This document shows positions 15,484 through 22,523 of a DNA stretch of 64,000 bases, piece after piece. The notes beneath the pieces are model-generated. The model did no database searches. It saw nothing but the letters and a program-made list of their open reading frames with translations, and had not been told where the DNA came from. A program made the position numbers and the translations under genes. The DNA comes from Pseudomonas furukawaii (GTDB lineage Bacteria > Pseudomonadota > Gammaproteobacteria > Pseudomonadales > Pseudomonadaceae): positions 4,836,001 to 4,900,000 of the forward strand of contig NZ_AP014862.1 of assembly GCF_002355475.1 (NCBI RefSeq), given 5' to 3'. How positions within the stretch are numbered: the stretch's first letter is position 1; the number at the start of each line of letters is the position of its first letter.

Positions 15484-15506
15484 ACCGTAAAAGCTCCCTT
15501 TACGGT
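15484..15506 (-). promoter_or_regulatory. Inverted repeat with the CII-family ribosome site in its loop
   Basis: ACCGTAAA and TTTACGGT, perfect 8-bp arms with a 7-base loop GGGAGCT on the mRNA strand, ending one base before the ATG. It could be a translation-control hairpin or a DNA operator. Confidence 0.5.
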
Positions 15507-15534
15507 GTAGCCATCGAGCGGGCCTGGGCCTACT

Positions 15535-15555
15535 CTATGACCACGACCGATGCAT
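15535..15555 (-). other. Possible leader mini-ORF (six codons)
   Basis: On the leftward transcript ATG CAT CGG TCG TGG TCA TAG follows a GACACAGCACATG leader that is nearly identical to the one before the gene at 20088. It ends 52 bases before the CII-family start. Translation is unproven. Confidence 0.3.
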
Positions 15556-15610
15556 GTGCTGTGTCGTCGTAAGCCGAAGCAAGGGGGTAAGAGACCTTGC
15601 CAGGCACCCT

Positions 15611-15642
15611 GCCGGCGCGGGAGGTAAGAGGCCCGCGCCGGC
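15611..15642 (+). terminator. Very stable 11-bp hairpin between cro-like and CII-family genes
   Basis: GCCGGCGCGGG/CCCGCGCCGGC with a 10-base loop, followed on the plus strand by AATCTCTTTTT. The T tract is on the strand opposite the genes, so it would stop antisense transcription; on the gene strand it could act as a pause or tR1-like structure. Confidence 0.45.
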
Positions 15643-15651
15643 AATCTCTTT

Positions 15652-15861
15652 TTACGCAGCCGCCGGCTTCCGGCGGCTGCCAACAGGCCGAATCTCTACG
15701 GCCTGAAAAGAACCGTCCTGGCGCTTCCGAACCCGAATATCACGTTCAGATTTGAGCATTTGTGATACAGCGCCCTGCGTCACACCGAGCAGCGCCGCGA
15801 TCTCGGGCTGCTTGCGCCCCTGAGCGAATTCCTTCAGGGGCATACCAATTTCTTCGTCCAT
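15652..15861 (-). CDS. Cro-like repressor
   Basis: A 69-residue protein, the size of lambda Cro. PLKEFAQGRKQPEIAALLGVTQGAVSQMLKSERDIRV forms the helix-turn-helix (recognition helix TQGAVSQML). The basic C-terminus GSRRKPAAA is typical. It is divergent from the CI-like gene across a 118-base operator region and is the first gene of the leftward transcript. Confidence 0.85.
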   Translation of the reverse strand: MDEEIGMPLKEFAQGRKQPEIAALLGVTQGAVSQMLKSERDIRVRKRQDGSFQAVEIRPVGSRRKPAAA

Positions 15862-15896
15862 AGGGGGAATCCTCAGGATGGTGACCCGTCGAAGAT

Positions 15897-15968
15897 ATTA
15901 GCCACGGGAATTTTTCGAATCAAGAATAAATTGCTTGAGCGAATTGCAAGTCAATTAGACGCGCTAAT
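15897..15968. promoter_or_regulatory. Right operator region with three CI/Cro-type sites
   Basis: Three 15-mers match ATTMGC-N6-AAT on one strand: ATTAGCCACGGGAAT at 15897, ATTGCTTGAGCGAAT at 15930 (read on the minus strand) and ATTAGACGCGCTAAT at 15954 (also minus). Centres are 33 and 24 bases apart, between cro-like and cI-like genes. Confidence 0.65.
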
Positions 15969-15979
15969 AAGATCAGGGA

Positions 15980-16675
15980 ATGAGCGAAAATCTACCCAAG
16001 CACGTGAGCGAAGAAGCCAAGAATCTCAAGGCTATCTATCGCCAAAGAAAAAAAGATGGCCTGATCGGCAACCAAGCAGACGTCGCTGCACTCGCCGGAT
16101 GGCAGTCCCAAGGAACCGTCAGCCAATACATGACCGGTCGCCTTGAACTCAATCTCGAGGCTTTGCTTAAGTTCGCCCAGGTTTTGGTCTTCGATCCCGC
16201 CGAGGTCAGCCCTCGTCTTGCAGGTTTGCTCAATGCAGCACCTCGAGTGGTTCACGAAGTCACCATGGCCGACGCAAAAGCGTCGCGCCTTCTGCCCGTA
16301 ATAGGGCACGTTCAAGCCGGATCCTTCTGCGAAGCGATCGACAGCTTCCACCCAGGCGATGCCGAAGAATGGATTGAATCGTATGGCCCCGCAGGGCCCC
16401 GAGCCTTCATCCTCAGGGTAGAGGGATTCAGCATGGAGCCGGACTTCAAACCGGGAGAGAAAGTCGTCGTTGACCCCGACATGGAGTGCAAACCGGGCGA
16501 CTTTGTTGTTGCCAAGAGAATCAGCGATCACGCTGTGACTCTTAAGCGTCTTCGCAAGGAGGGTGAGGCACACTATCTCTTCGCCAGCAATCCAGACTGG
16601 CCGGAAAGAGTGATCAAGCTTAGCGAGGAGTGGCACCTCTGCGGTCGCGTTCGCAGAAAGATAGTGGACTACTAG
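15980..16675 (+). CDS. CI-like repressor (HTH plus S24 autoprotease)
   Basis: A 231-residue LexA-type repressor. The N-terminal helix-turn-helix spans about residues 31-52 (NQADVAALAGWQSQGTVSQY). The peptidase domain has an Ala-Gly cleavage site A113-G114 (HVQAGSF), catalytic Ser S151 (GFSMEPDF) and Lys K179 (VVAKRI), so it should self-cleave with RecA filaments and induce the prophage. The ATG is only one base after AGGGA and 12 bases after an operator site, so weak or leaderless translation of the maintenance transcript is plausible. Confidence 0.93.
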   Translation: MSENLPKHVSEEAKNLKAIYRQRKKDGLIGNQADVAALAGWQSQGTVSQYMTGRLELNLEALLKFAQVLVFDPAEVSPRLAGLLNAAPRVVHEVTMADAKASRLLPVIGHVQAGSFCEAIDSFHPGDAEEWIESYGPAGPRAFILRVEGFSMEPDFKPGEKVVVDPDMECKPGDFVVAKRISDHAVTLKRLRKEGEAHYLFASNPDWPERVIKLSEEWHLCGRVRRKIVDY

Positions 16676-16695
16676 CGCCCCAGCACATACCAACG

Positions 16696-16718
16696 ACCCG
16701 CCAAATGGCGGGTTTTTT
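16696..16718 (+). terminator. Terminator of the CI-like gene
   Basis: CCCGCC-AAAT-GGCGGG followed by six T on the plus strand, 20 bases after the repressor stop. Confidence 0.88.
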
Positions 16719-16735
16719 GTGCCCAAGGAAAAAAT

Positions 16736-16777
16736 ATTCGCACGACTATTGATTTATAAAATTGGTCTCGCTAATTT
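16736..16777 (+). promoter_or_regulatory. Early rightward promoter with two operator sites
   Basis: A -35 TTGATT at 16749-16754 and -10 TAATTT at 16772-16777 are 17 bases apart. Two repressor-type 15-mers flank or overlap it: ATTCGCACGACTATT at 16736 and ATTGGTCTCGCTAAT at 16761 (site read on the minus strand). The second covers the spacer, so CI binding would shut the early operon. Confidence 0.65.
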
Positions 16778-16816
16778 TATTCGCGTACCCACCTCTTACC
16801 TCTGGAGTACGCGACG

Positions 16817-16999
16817 ATGCAAACGACACAGCACAGTTCCACCCGTTGCCAGGTGCACCTGCACCCGGCAGCCACCAACCCCAGCCTGATCTTCGAGATC
16901 CGCCGCCAGGCGCGTGACGCGGGCCTGCCCTTTATCGGCACCCAGCAGCGCCGCAACCGCGCCCCCAGCCCCGGCCCATTCGGGGGTGATGCCGCATGA
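16817..16999 (+). CDS. Small phage protein, first gene of the early operon
   Basis: Unrecognised 60-residue protein, basic and rich in Pro and Gln (MQTTQHSSTRC..., SLIFEIRRQARDAGLPFIGTQQRR). GGAG lies nine bases before the ATG and its stop overlaps the start of the next gene by four bases, both of which support translation. No membrane segment or known motif is seen. Confidence 0.5.
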   Translation: MQTTQHSSTRCQVHLHPAATNPSLIFEIRRQARDAGLPFIGTQQRRNRAPSPGPFGGDAA

Positions 17000-17274
17000 A
17001 CGCCCTCAACATCGCCTGCTGGCGGGATCGCTTCCTCACCAGTGTTCGCAATGTCCGCGAGGCTTCCGACACGCTGTCGCAAACGCATGCCCTCTTCCAT
17101 GCCATCGGCATGATCTCGGGGGCGCTGATGCTCGACGCCATCAGCGCGGCCGAGGGAAATCGCCTGCATGCCCTGATCGACAGCGCCAATGACTGTCGCC
17201 GCTTGGAAGACATCACGAAACCCGCCTACACCCGCCGCCTAGACCCTGCGCCCACTCAGGAGCAAACCGCATGA
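16996..17274 (+). CDS. Phage early hypothetical protein
   Basis: Unrecognised 92-residue helical protein. MNALNIACWRDRFLTSVRNVREASDTL is followed by a mildly hydrophobic helix around HAIGMISGALMLDAISAAEG. It overlaps both neighbours by four bases (ATGA), so it is expressed with the dNMP kinase. No catalytic residues can be assigned. Confidence 0.6.
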   Translation: MNALNIACWRDRFLTSVRNVREASDTLSQTHALFHAIGMISGALMLDAISAAEGNRLHALIDSANDCRRLEDITKPAYTRRLDPAPTQEQTA

Positions 17275-17843
17275 ACCAGATCCTCATCGGCCTGCATGGC
17301 CGCGCCCGTTCCGGAAAAGACACCGTGGCCCGTTACCTGGCCCTGCACCTCGCCCTGATCAGCTACGCCTTCGCCGATCCGCTGAAGCAGGCTCTGGCCG
17401 GCATCTTCCACCTGACCCAGGCCCACCTCGAAGGCGACCTGAAGGAAGTGCCGCTGCCCGTCATCGGCAAGTCGCCCCGCGAGCTGATGCAGTTGCTCGG
17501 CACCGAGTGGGGGCGCGACCTGGTCCACCCGCAGCTCTGGCTGTTGCTGGCCGAGCAGAACCTGCACCTGCTGGCGGAGCATCACCAGGACATGCACGGC
17601 GCCGTGATCCGTGACGTGCGCTTCGAGAACGAGGCCGACTGGCTGCGCGGCAAGGGCGGGGTCATCGTCCACATCCTGCGGCCCGACGCCCAGCAGGTGG
17701 CCGCTCACACGTCCGAGCAGGGGCTCACGGTAGGCCCGAACGACCTGGTTATCCACAACGACGGCACCCTCGCCGAGCTCTACGACAAGCTCGATGCCCT
17801 GATCGCTCGACTGCACCACAACGCAGTCCAGCGGGCAGCCTGA
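17271..17843 (+). CDS. Deoxynucleoside monophosphate kinase
   Basis: A 190-residue P-loop kinase of the T4 gp1/dNMP kinase type that phosphorylates dNMPs for phage DNA synthesis. The N-terminal GLHGRARSGKDTVARYL (residues 8-24) is the P-loop with the SGKDT signature of this family. YAFADPLKQAL, PRELMQLLGTEWGRDLVHPQLW and VIRDVRFENEADWLR follow in the usual order; the last is the lid/base-binding part. Its place in a nucleotide-metabolism operon supports the call. Confidence 0.85.
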   Translation: MNQILIGLHGRARSGKDTVARYLALHLALISYAFADPLKQALAGIFHLTQAHLEGDLKEVPLPVIGKSPRELMQLLGTEWGRDLVHPQLWLLLAEQNLHLLAEHHQDMHGAVIRDVRFENEADWLRGKGGVIVHILRPDAQQVAAHTSEQGLTVGPNDLVIHNDGTLAELYDKLDALIARLHHNAVQRAA

Positions 17844-17853
17844 GGCCACGGCC

Positions 17854-18138
17854 ATGAACCGGACCATCCGTGAGGCCGCCCAGGTGCTGGGAGTGCGCGA
17901 GCGCGAACTGCGCGCCCACCTGCGCGACACCAAGGTGCTCAACCGTGACGGCAGCCTGGCCGCCAAGCACGTCGGCGGCGGCAACCTGTTCATGGACCCG
18001 CGCTCTCGCTGGGTCGAGGCCACCAAACGCTACCAGCACTACGCCGTGCTGATGGTCACCGAGGCGGGTATCGCCTGGTTGGCCCAGCGGCTCGGCGTCG
18101 GGATCACCGTCACCAAGGACAAGGACGCAGCGGCATGA
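17854..18138 (+). CDS. KilAC-domain antirepressor-like protein
   Basis: A 94-residue protein that corresponds to the KilAC (antirepressor C-terminal) domain alone: IREAAQVLGVRERELRAHLRDTKVLNRDGSLAAKHV, then LMVTEAGIAWLAQRL. Full antirepressors normally carry an N-terminal Bro-N or KilA-N domain, absent here. Stand-alone KilAC proteins occur in phage early operons and are thought to bind DNA or a repressor. It overlaps the next gene by four bases. Confidence 0.75.
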   Translation: MNRTIREAAQVLGVRERELRAHLRDTKVLNRDGSLAAKHVGGGNLFMDPRSRWVEATKRYQHYAVLMVTEAGIAWLAQRLGVGITVTKDKDAAA

Positions 18139-18515
18139 GCCAGCACCGACCAACTGCCGTCGACCACGCCGTGGGCGTGCTCAAGCTCGTCGGCCTGCAC
18201 ATCGACCACCCCACCGTTATCGACCAGAAGCTGGTGCGGGACGCCAGCGCGGAGGCCATCGAGCGCCTGCAGCAGCAGATCGCCCCGGCCGCCCACCACC
18301 TGGCCCTGCTCTACGCCCGGCTGATCGAGCGCACCCCGCAGGGCTACCGGCCCTACGTGACGCTCACCCAGGACCCACAGCGCCCCTACGGCGCGGTGAT
18401 CACCGACACCAACGACAACGTAGTCGCCCGCCAGCTGGGCAAGAGTGTCGACAGTCTCGTCGAGCTTCTCGCAGCCCAGCTCCCACGGAAGGGGCGCGGG
18501 GAGGTCCATGGATGA
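18135..18515 (+). CDS. Phage hypothetical protein
   Basis: Unrecognised 126-residue protein. The first half is helical (AVDHAVGVLKLVGLHI, AIERLQQQIAPAAHHLALLYARLIE), the second has strands (RPYVTLTQDPQRPYGAVITDTNDNVV). Start and stop overlap both neighbours by four bases, placing it in the same translated unit as the KilAC and PrtN-like proteins. Confidence 0.6.
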   Translation: MSQHRPTAVDHAVGVLKLVGLHIDHPTVIDQKLVRDASAEAIERLQQQIAPAAHHLALLYARLIERTPQGYRPYVTLTQDPQRPYGAVITDTNDNVVARQLGKSVDSLVELLAAQLPRKGRGEVHG

Positions 18516-18751
18516 GCAGCACCCTGGAGCAACTGATGGCTCAGTGGAAGGCCAGCAGCCTGACCCTTGACCAGGTCAGGGAGCACTACTTCCCGCACAT
18601 CAAGACCGAGAAACGCATGCGTGCCCTTATCCGTGAAGGGAAGGTGGACCTGGTGACCTACAAGCACACCGAATCCCGCCTGGCCTGCCACTGGGTGCGC
18701 CTGAAGGACCTGGCCGCCTTCCTCGACAAGCAGTCCGAGAAGGCGGCATAG
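18512..18751 (+). CDS. PrtN/pyocin activator-like regulator
   Basis: A 79-residue protein matching the pyocin activator (PrtN) pattern: LDQVREHYFPHIKTEKRMRALIREGKVDLVTYKHTES, then HWVRLKDLAAFLDKQ. The family is a small winged DNA-binding protein with an AlpA/excisionase-like fold that activates SOS-controlled pyocin or phage late genes. The phage copy could activate the phage operon or interfere with host pyocin control; the target is not visible. Confidence 0.7.
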   Translation: MSSTLEQLMAQWKASSLTLDQVREHYFPHIKTEKRMRALIREGKVDLVTYKHTESRLACHWVRLKDLAAFLDKQSEKAA

Positions 18752-18804
18752 CCGGCGCCCACCCGGGCGCCTCTCTTACGTTCCACAACCATGAGGCACA
18801 GCAC

Positions 18805-19149
18805 ATGAAAGCCACCGATACCGCCGATTTCATCAACTCGCTCAATGCCGGCGTGTTCTCCCAGCAGGTCGGCAAGGCCCTCTCCGACGTCGCCGCCGGC
18901 GTCGTGGAGTTCGGCAAGCAAGGCCAGGTGACCCTGACCTTCAAGCTCAAGCAGATCGCGCAGAGCCAGCAGGTTGCCGTCACCCACACCCTGGACTTCG
19001 TCCAGCCCACCAAGCGCGGCAAGAAGCGCGAGGACACCACACTGGACACGCCCCTCTACGTCACGGCGGAGGGACTCCAGCTGTTCCTGACCAACCCCAC
19101 CGCGCAGCTCTTCAACGAGAAGGACGCGCCGGTCCACGCCCGCACCTGA
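18805..19149 (+). CDS. Phage conserved hypothetical protein
   Basis: Unrecognised 114-residue protein: MKATDTADFINSLNAGVFSQQVGKALSDVAAGVVEFGKQG is helical, then VTLTFKLKQIAQSQQVAVTHTLDFVQPTKRGKK has two strands and a basic patch. It is next to the DUF2303 protein and preceded by a CTCTTACG...CACAGCACATG leader also found before two other phage genes. These two proteins often travel together in Pseudomonas phages as I remember. Confidence 0.6.
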   Translation: MKATDTADFINSLNAGVFSQQVGKALSDVAAGVVEFGKQGQVTLTFKLKQIAQSQQVAVTHTLDFVQPTKRGKKREDTTLDTPLYVTAEGLQLFLTNPTAQLFNEKDAPVHART

Positions 19150-19190
19150 TCCCGGCAACACCCACCACTTACGAAAGAAGGAACTGAACC

Positions 19191-20015
19191 ATGCTGCAAA
19201 AAGACACCCTGCAACTGATCCTCGCCAACGCCCTCGCCGCCGCCAGCCAGCAGATCAACATCGTCGGCGGCGCCCAGTTGGCCGTGCTGCCCGAGTCGGT
19301 GAAGCTGAGCAACCTGGAGCCCTACCAGGCCGGCCGCAATCGCTTCCGCGGCGCCCTTGCCACGCACTCCATCACGGACTTCTCCAAGTACGTGGCGGGC
19401 CACACCACCGACAACCAGACCCCGGCCGGTTTCGTGGACCAGGACCAGATGAGCGCCACCATCATCTTCAACCTGGGCACCGACGCCGCACCGGGCCACG
19501 GTGACGACTCCGCCACCCTGACGCTGAAGCAGACCGCCGCCTACACCGCGCTGCAGGCGATCCTCGGTCGCGGGCTGTCTCAGCAGGCCCTGGCGGAGTG
19601 GCTGGAAGACTGGATGCCGCACCTGGTGGCCAGCGCTGGCGAGGACTCCATCGGCATGCCAGCGGCGATCAATGCCGTGCGCCGGATGACCATCAAGGCT
19701 GCCAGCACCCGCGACAGCGTGGTGGGCGACTTCTCCGCCAGCCGCAGCGCCATGGACGAGATCGAGGCGCGCAGACTGGAAACCATGCCCAGCACCTTCG
19801 TATTCAGCACCGCACCTTACGAGGGCCTCAGCGTCGCCAGCATCACCCTGCGCCTGTCGGTCATCACCGGCCGTGACGAACCGCTGCTGAAGCTGCGCTG
19901 GGTAGGCGAGGAATCCCAGCGTGAGGAGTTCGCCAAGGAATTCAAGGACGTGCTCGAGCAGCAGGTAGGCGGCCTGGTACCGCTGACCATCGGCACCTTC
20001 AACCTCGGCAAGTAA
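19191..20015 (+). CDS. DUF2303 (YfdQ-like) protein
   Basis: A 274-residue protein of the DUF2303 family, which includes YfdQ of an E. coli prophage. Typical segments are VKLSNLEPYQAGRNRFRGAL near residue 40, FVDQDQMSATIIFNLG, LTLKQTAAYTALQ, and an APYEGLSVASITLRLSVITG strand region near the C-terminus. The family has no established activity; its repeated link with early phage genes suggests a DNA-metabolism or host-takeover role, which is inference. Confidence 0.8.
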   Translation: MLQKDTLQLILANALAAASQQINIVGGAQLAVLPESVKLSNLEPYQAGRNRFRGALATHSITDFSKYVAGHTTDNQTPAGFVDQDQMSATIIFNLGTDAAPGHGDDSATLTLKQTAAYTALQAILGRGLSQQALAEWLEDWMPHLVASAGEDSIGMPAAINAVRRMTIKAASTRDSVVGDFSASRSAMDEIEARRLETMPSTFVFSTAPYEGLSVASITLRLSVITGRDEPLLKLRWVGEESQREEFAKEFKDVLEQQVGGLVPLTIGTFNLGK

Positions 20016-20087
20016 GCCACCGTTCAAGCCCCGGCCGCCGGACTCTTACGCCTTTCCCGGCGCCGGGCACCTACGAGGACACAGCAC

Positions 20088-20873
20088 ATGCAAGAAGCAA
20101 CCATCATCAAGCTACTGGCCGGCGCCCTGGTGATCACCCTGGTCATCTGGCCCCTGATCGCCACCCGCCTCGCCGCCACGGCGCGCGCCAACGGCTTCGA
20201 CGACGGCCACACCATTGCGCGCAACGCCGCCCAGCAGCGGATCGACCTGCTCAACGTCGACCTGGCAACCCTTGCCGAGAAGCGCGCCGCCGAGCGGTAT
20301 GCCCACGTCCACGAGCGTGACCGCATCGCCCAGGAGCTGCGTGACCAGTACGGCGCCGAACGCGACCGCCTGATCGAGGACGCCGACCGGCGCATCGCCA
20401 CCTACGCCCGCCGCGCCAATCCCTTCACCGAGCAGGACCTGGCCACCCTGGCAGACACCAACAAGTGCCTGACCCTGGCATGCAACACCTACGCCGGCCT
20501 CCAGGCCTGGGACGCCCACACCGCAGCCGCCACCCAGCAGACCGCCATCAGGGCGATGCACGAGCGGCTGAAACAGGCGCTGGCGGAGCAAGGCACGTCG
20601 CCGGTTGAGGCCAGCCCGCCCGCTTTGGTGAAAAGCTACCTGGTACATGGCCCCATGGCTTGCGGCAAAACCCGTAATGCCCGCGCCATTGCCGACACCC
20701 TGGGCCTGACCGAGATCCTCGATGACTGGCAGCCGGGCATGCCGGTACCGGCCTTCAACACCCTGGTTCTGACCAACAGCGATGGCCCGTTCCCCCCCTT
20801 CAAGCGCCGCATTCTCAGCTTCGACGAGGCCATGCAGCGTGTAGAAGCCCAGCGCATGGAGGTTGCCGCATGA
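20088..20873 (+). CDS. Membrane-anchored coiled-coil protein with C-terminal P-loop
   Basis: Unrecognised 261-residue protein of two parts. Residues 1-28 have one membrane helix (IIKLLAGALVITLVIWPLIA); residues 45-110 are a charged coiled coil (LAEKRAAERYAHVHERDRIAQELRDQYGAERDRL), like the cytoplasmic or periplasmic stalks of Rz-type proteins. Residues 182-261 form a short separate module with YLVHGPMACGKTRNARAI, a Walker A with K194/T195, and a LDDWQPG segment. The module is too short for a complete AAA or ABC ATPase. It may be a recent fusion of two small phage proteins. Confidence 0.6.
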   Translation: MQEATIIKLLAGALVITLVIWPLIATRLAATARANGFDDGHTIARNAAQQRIDLLNVDLATLAEKRAAERYAHVHERDRIAQELRDQYGAERDRLIEDADRRIATYARRANPFTEQDLATLADTNKCLTLACNTYAGLQAWDAHTAAATQQTAIRAMHERLKQALAEQGTSPVEASPPALVKSYLVHGPMACGKTRNARAIADTLGLTEILDDWQPGMPVPAFNTLVLTNSDGPFPPFKRRILSFDEAMQRVEAQRMEVAA

Positions 20874-21442
20874 TCAACGCCACTCACTACGTCGTCGACC
20901 TCGAAACCATGGGCAAGGGCCCGAAGGCCGCCATTGTCTCCATCGGCTGCGTTCGCGTTGAGCATGGCCAGATCGCGGGCAGCTACTACGAGCGCGTCGA
21001 GCTGGACTACTCCATGGCCATCGGTGGCGAGGTCGATGCTTCCACCGTGCAATGGTGGCTGCAGCAGAGCGCAGAGGCCCGAGCGGAAATCGATGGCAGC
21101 CAGCCCGGCACCATCTACTTAGCAACTGCCCTTCACAGCCTTGCTCAGTTCATGGGCGAAGGCCAGGCCAGCCCGGACCATATCCTGGTCTGGGGCAACG
21201 GCAGCAGCTTCGACAACGTGATCCTGCGCGGCGCCTTCGAACGATGCTGGAACTCAGCGCCCTGGAAGTTCTGGAACGACCGCGACCTGCGCACCTTGCT
21301 GGCCATCTTCCCCGAGGCCAAGAAGGCAGTAGAGTTCGAGGGTATCAAGCACCATGCCCTGCATGACGCCCTCCACGAGGCCCACCAACTGTGCCACGCC
21401 CTGGCCCTGATGAAGGCCGCCCAGGCCGGAGGTGCTGCATGA
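20870..21442 (+). CDS. 3'-5' exonuclease, DEDD type
   Basis: A 190-residue DEDD-fold nuclease of the phage ExoVIII/Rv2179c-like group. Metal-binding residues are D10 and E12 (VVDLETMG), the Asp in LVWGNGSSFDNVILR near residue 115, and the His/Asp in HHALHDALHEAHQL near 160-170. AIVSIGCVRVEHG and WWLQQS are family landmarks. It likely trims DNA or RNA during phage replication. Start and stop overlap both neighbours by four bases. Confidence 0.85.
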   Translation: MINATHYVVDLETMGKGPKAAIVSIGCVRVEHGQIAGSYYERVELDYSMAIGGEVDASTVQWWLQQSAEARAEIDGSQPGTIYLATALHSLAQFMGEGQASPDHILVWGNGSSFDNVILRGAFERCWNSAPWKFWNDRDLRTLLAIFPEAKKAVEFEGIKHHALHDALHEAHQLCHALALMKAAQAGGAA

Positions 21443-22014
21443 GCTGGATACTCACCCGCAGCGGCCGCAAGTTCGATCTCGCCCGCCCCAACGCCGACAT
21501 GGTGGACACCACCGATATCGCCCACAGCCTGAGCATGCAGTGTCGCTTCAACGGTCACACCAGCAGCTTCTACAGCGTGGCCCAGCACTGTTACCTGGTG
21601 GCCGACCTCGTGCCGGCCGAATACCAGCTCGCCGACCTGCTCCATGACGCCACCGAGGCCTACGTGGGTGACCTGGTGCGCCCGCTCAAGGAAGGCATGC
21701 GCGACTTTGCCAACAGCCACGGCGACGAGTGCCTGTACGACCTCACCGAGCGCCGGGTCTGGATCGCCATCTGCCAACGCTTTGACCTTGATCCGATCCT
21801 GCCGGAGTGCGTGAAGCACGCCGACCTGATCGCCCTGGCCACCGAGAAACGGGACCTGATGCCCTACCACCCGGAGCCCTGGCCCTGCCTCAACGGCATC
21901 GAGCCCTATGCAGCCTTCATCGACCCCTGGCAGCCGAGCTACGCGGCGATCCACTACCACCACCGTCTGCTGCAACTGCTGGCGACGACACATCGTGGGA
22001 GGGCTGTGGCATGA
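21439..22014 (+). CDS. HD-domain phosphohydrolase (5'-deoxynucleotidase-like)
   Basis: A 191-residue HD hydrolase starting MSWILTRSGRKFDLARP at 21439, overlapping the nuclease stop; a longer frame from 21391 is rejected. Metal ligands are probably H29 (DIAHSLS), H50 (SVAQHC), H69-D70 (LLHDATEAYVGDL) and a later D in VKHADLIALATEKR. It resembles YfdR-type phage nucleotidases, which remove phosphate from dNMPs. With the dNMP kinase it would shape the nucleotide pool. Confidence 0.85.
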   Translation: MSWILTRSGRKFDLARPNADMVDTTDIAHSLSMQCRFNGHTSSFYSVAQHCYLVADLVPAEYQLADLLHDATEAYVGDLVRPLKEGMRDFANSHGDECLYDLTERRVWIAICQRFDLDPILPECVKHADLIALATEKRDLMPYHPEPWPCLNGIEPYAAFIDPWQPSYAAIHYHHRLLQLLATTHRGRAVA

Positions 22015-22523
22015 AGATGGCTAAACCTTCCGCTCGCGACATTAAGGCTGCCGAAGAACTGATGCAGGTTTTGCAGCTGATTGACGCCCGCTTCGGCGGG
22101 CCATGGGCCAACCCCGACGCTGGGGAAAGCCTCAGCCAGCTGCTGGAGGATGGCGAAGAGTCCTTCGACTGCGACAACGAGACCCACCTGCAGACCCTCT
22201 ACAACAACCTGGCCCACCTGCTCCGTACCGCCCCGAATTTCTACGGTCGCGTAATCAGCGGGATGTGCCACGTGATCATGTACGAGAAGAACGAGATTCT
22301 CGACCCCACGTCAGACACCATCGACCTCCACCCACGCTTCGCCCAGCTCGCACTGGACGCCAACCGCTACCGCTGGCTGCGTGCCCGCGACCTGGACACC
22401 ATCACTGGCGGCGGCGTGTTTGCCGGCGCCACGCCAGAGAACGTAGTGCTCAACGGAGAACACCTAGACGCGGCTATTGACGCAGCCCTGGCGACGCAAC
22501 CGAAGGGCGAGGTGGCAGCATGA
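22011..22523 (+). CDS. Phage hypothetical protein
   Basis: Unrecognised 170-residue acidic protein. The start at 22011 overlaps the HD gene stop by four bases; an earlier frame from 21807 is a shadow of the HD gene. Features include HLQTLYNNLAHLLRTAPNF and a C-terminal LALDANRYRWLRARDLDTITGGGVFAGATPEN, the YRWLR segment being common in phage ead/Ea22-like small proteins with unknown role. It overlaps the cupin-like gene by four bases. Confidence 0.6.
   Translation: MKMAKPSARDIKAAEELMQVLQLIDARFGGPWANPDAGESLSQLLEDGEESFDCDNETHLQTLYNNLAHLLRTAPNFYGRVISGMCHVIMYEKNEILDPTSDTIDLHPRFAQLALDANRYRWLRARDLDTITGGGVFAGATPENVVLNGEHLDAAIDAALATQPKGEVAA

Noticed and set aside
15931-16146. Plus-strand frame overlapping the CI-like gene start
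   Set aside because: Different frame from the repressor and it starts inside the operator region.
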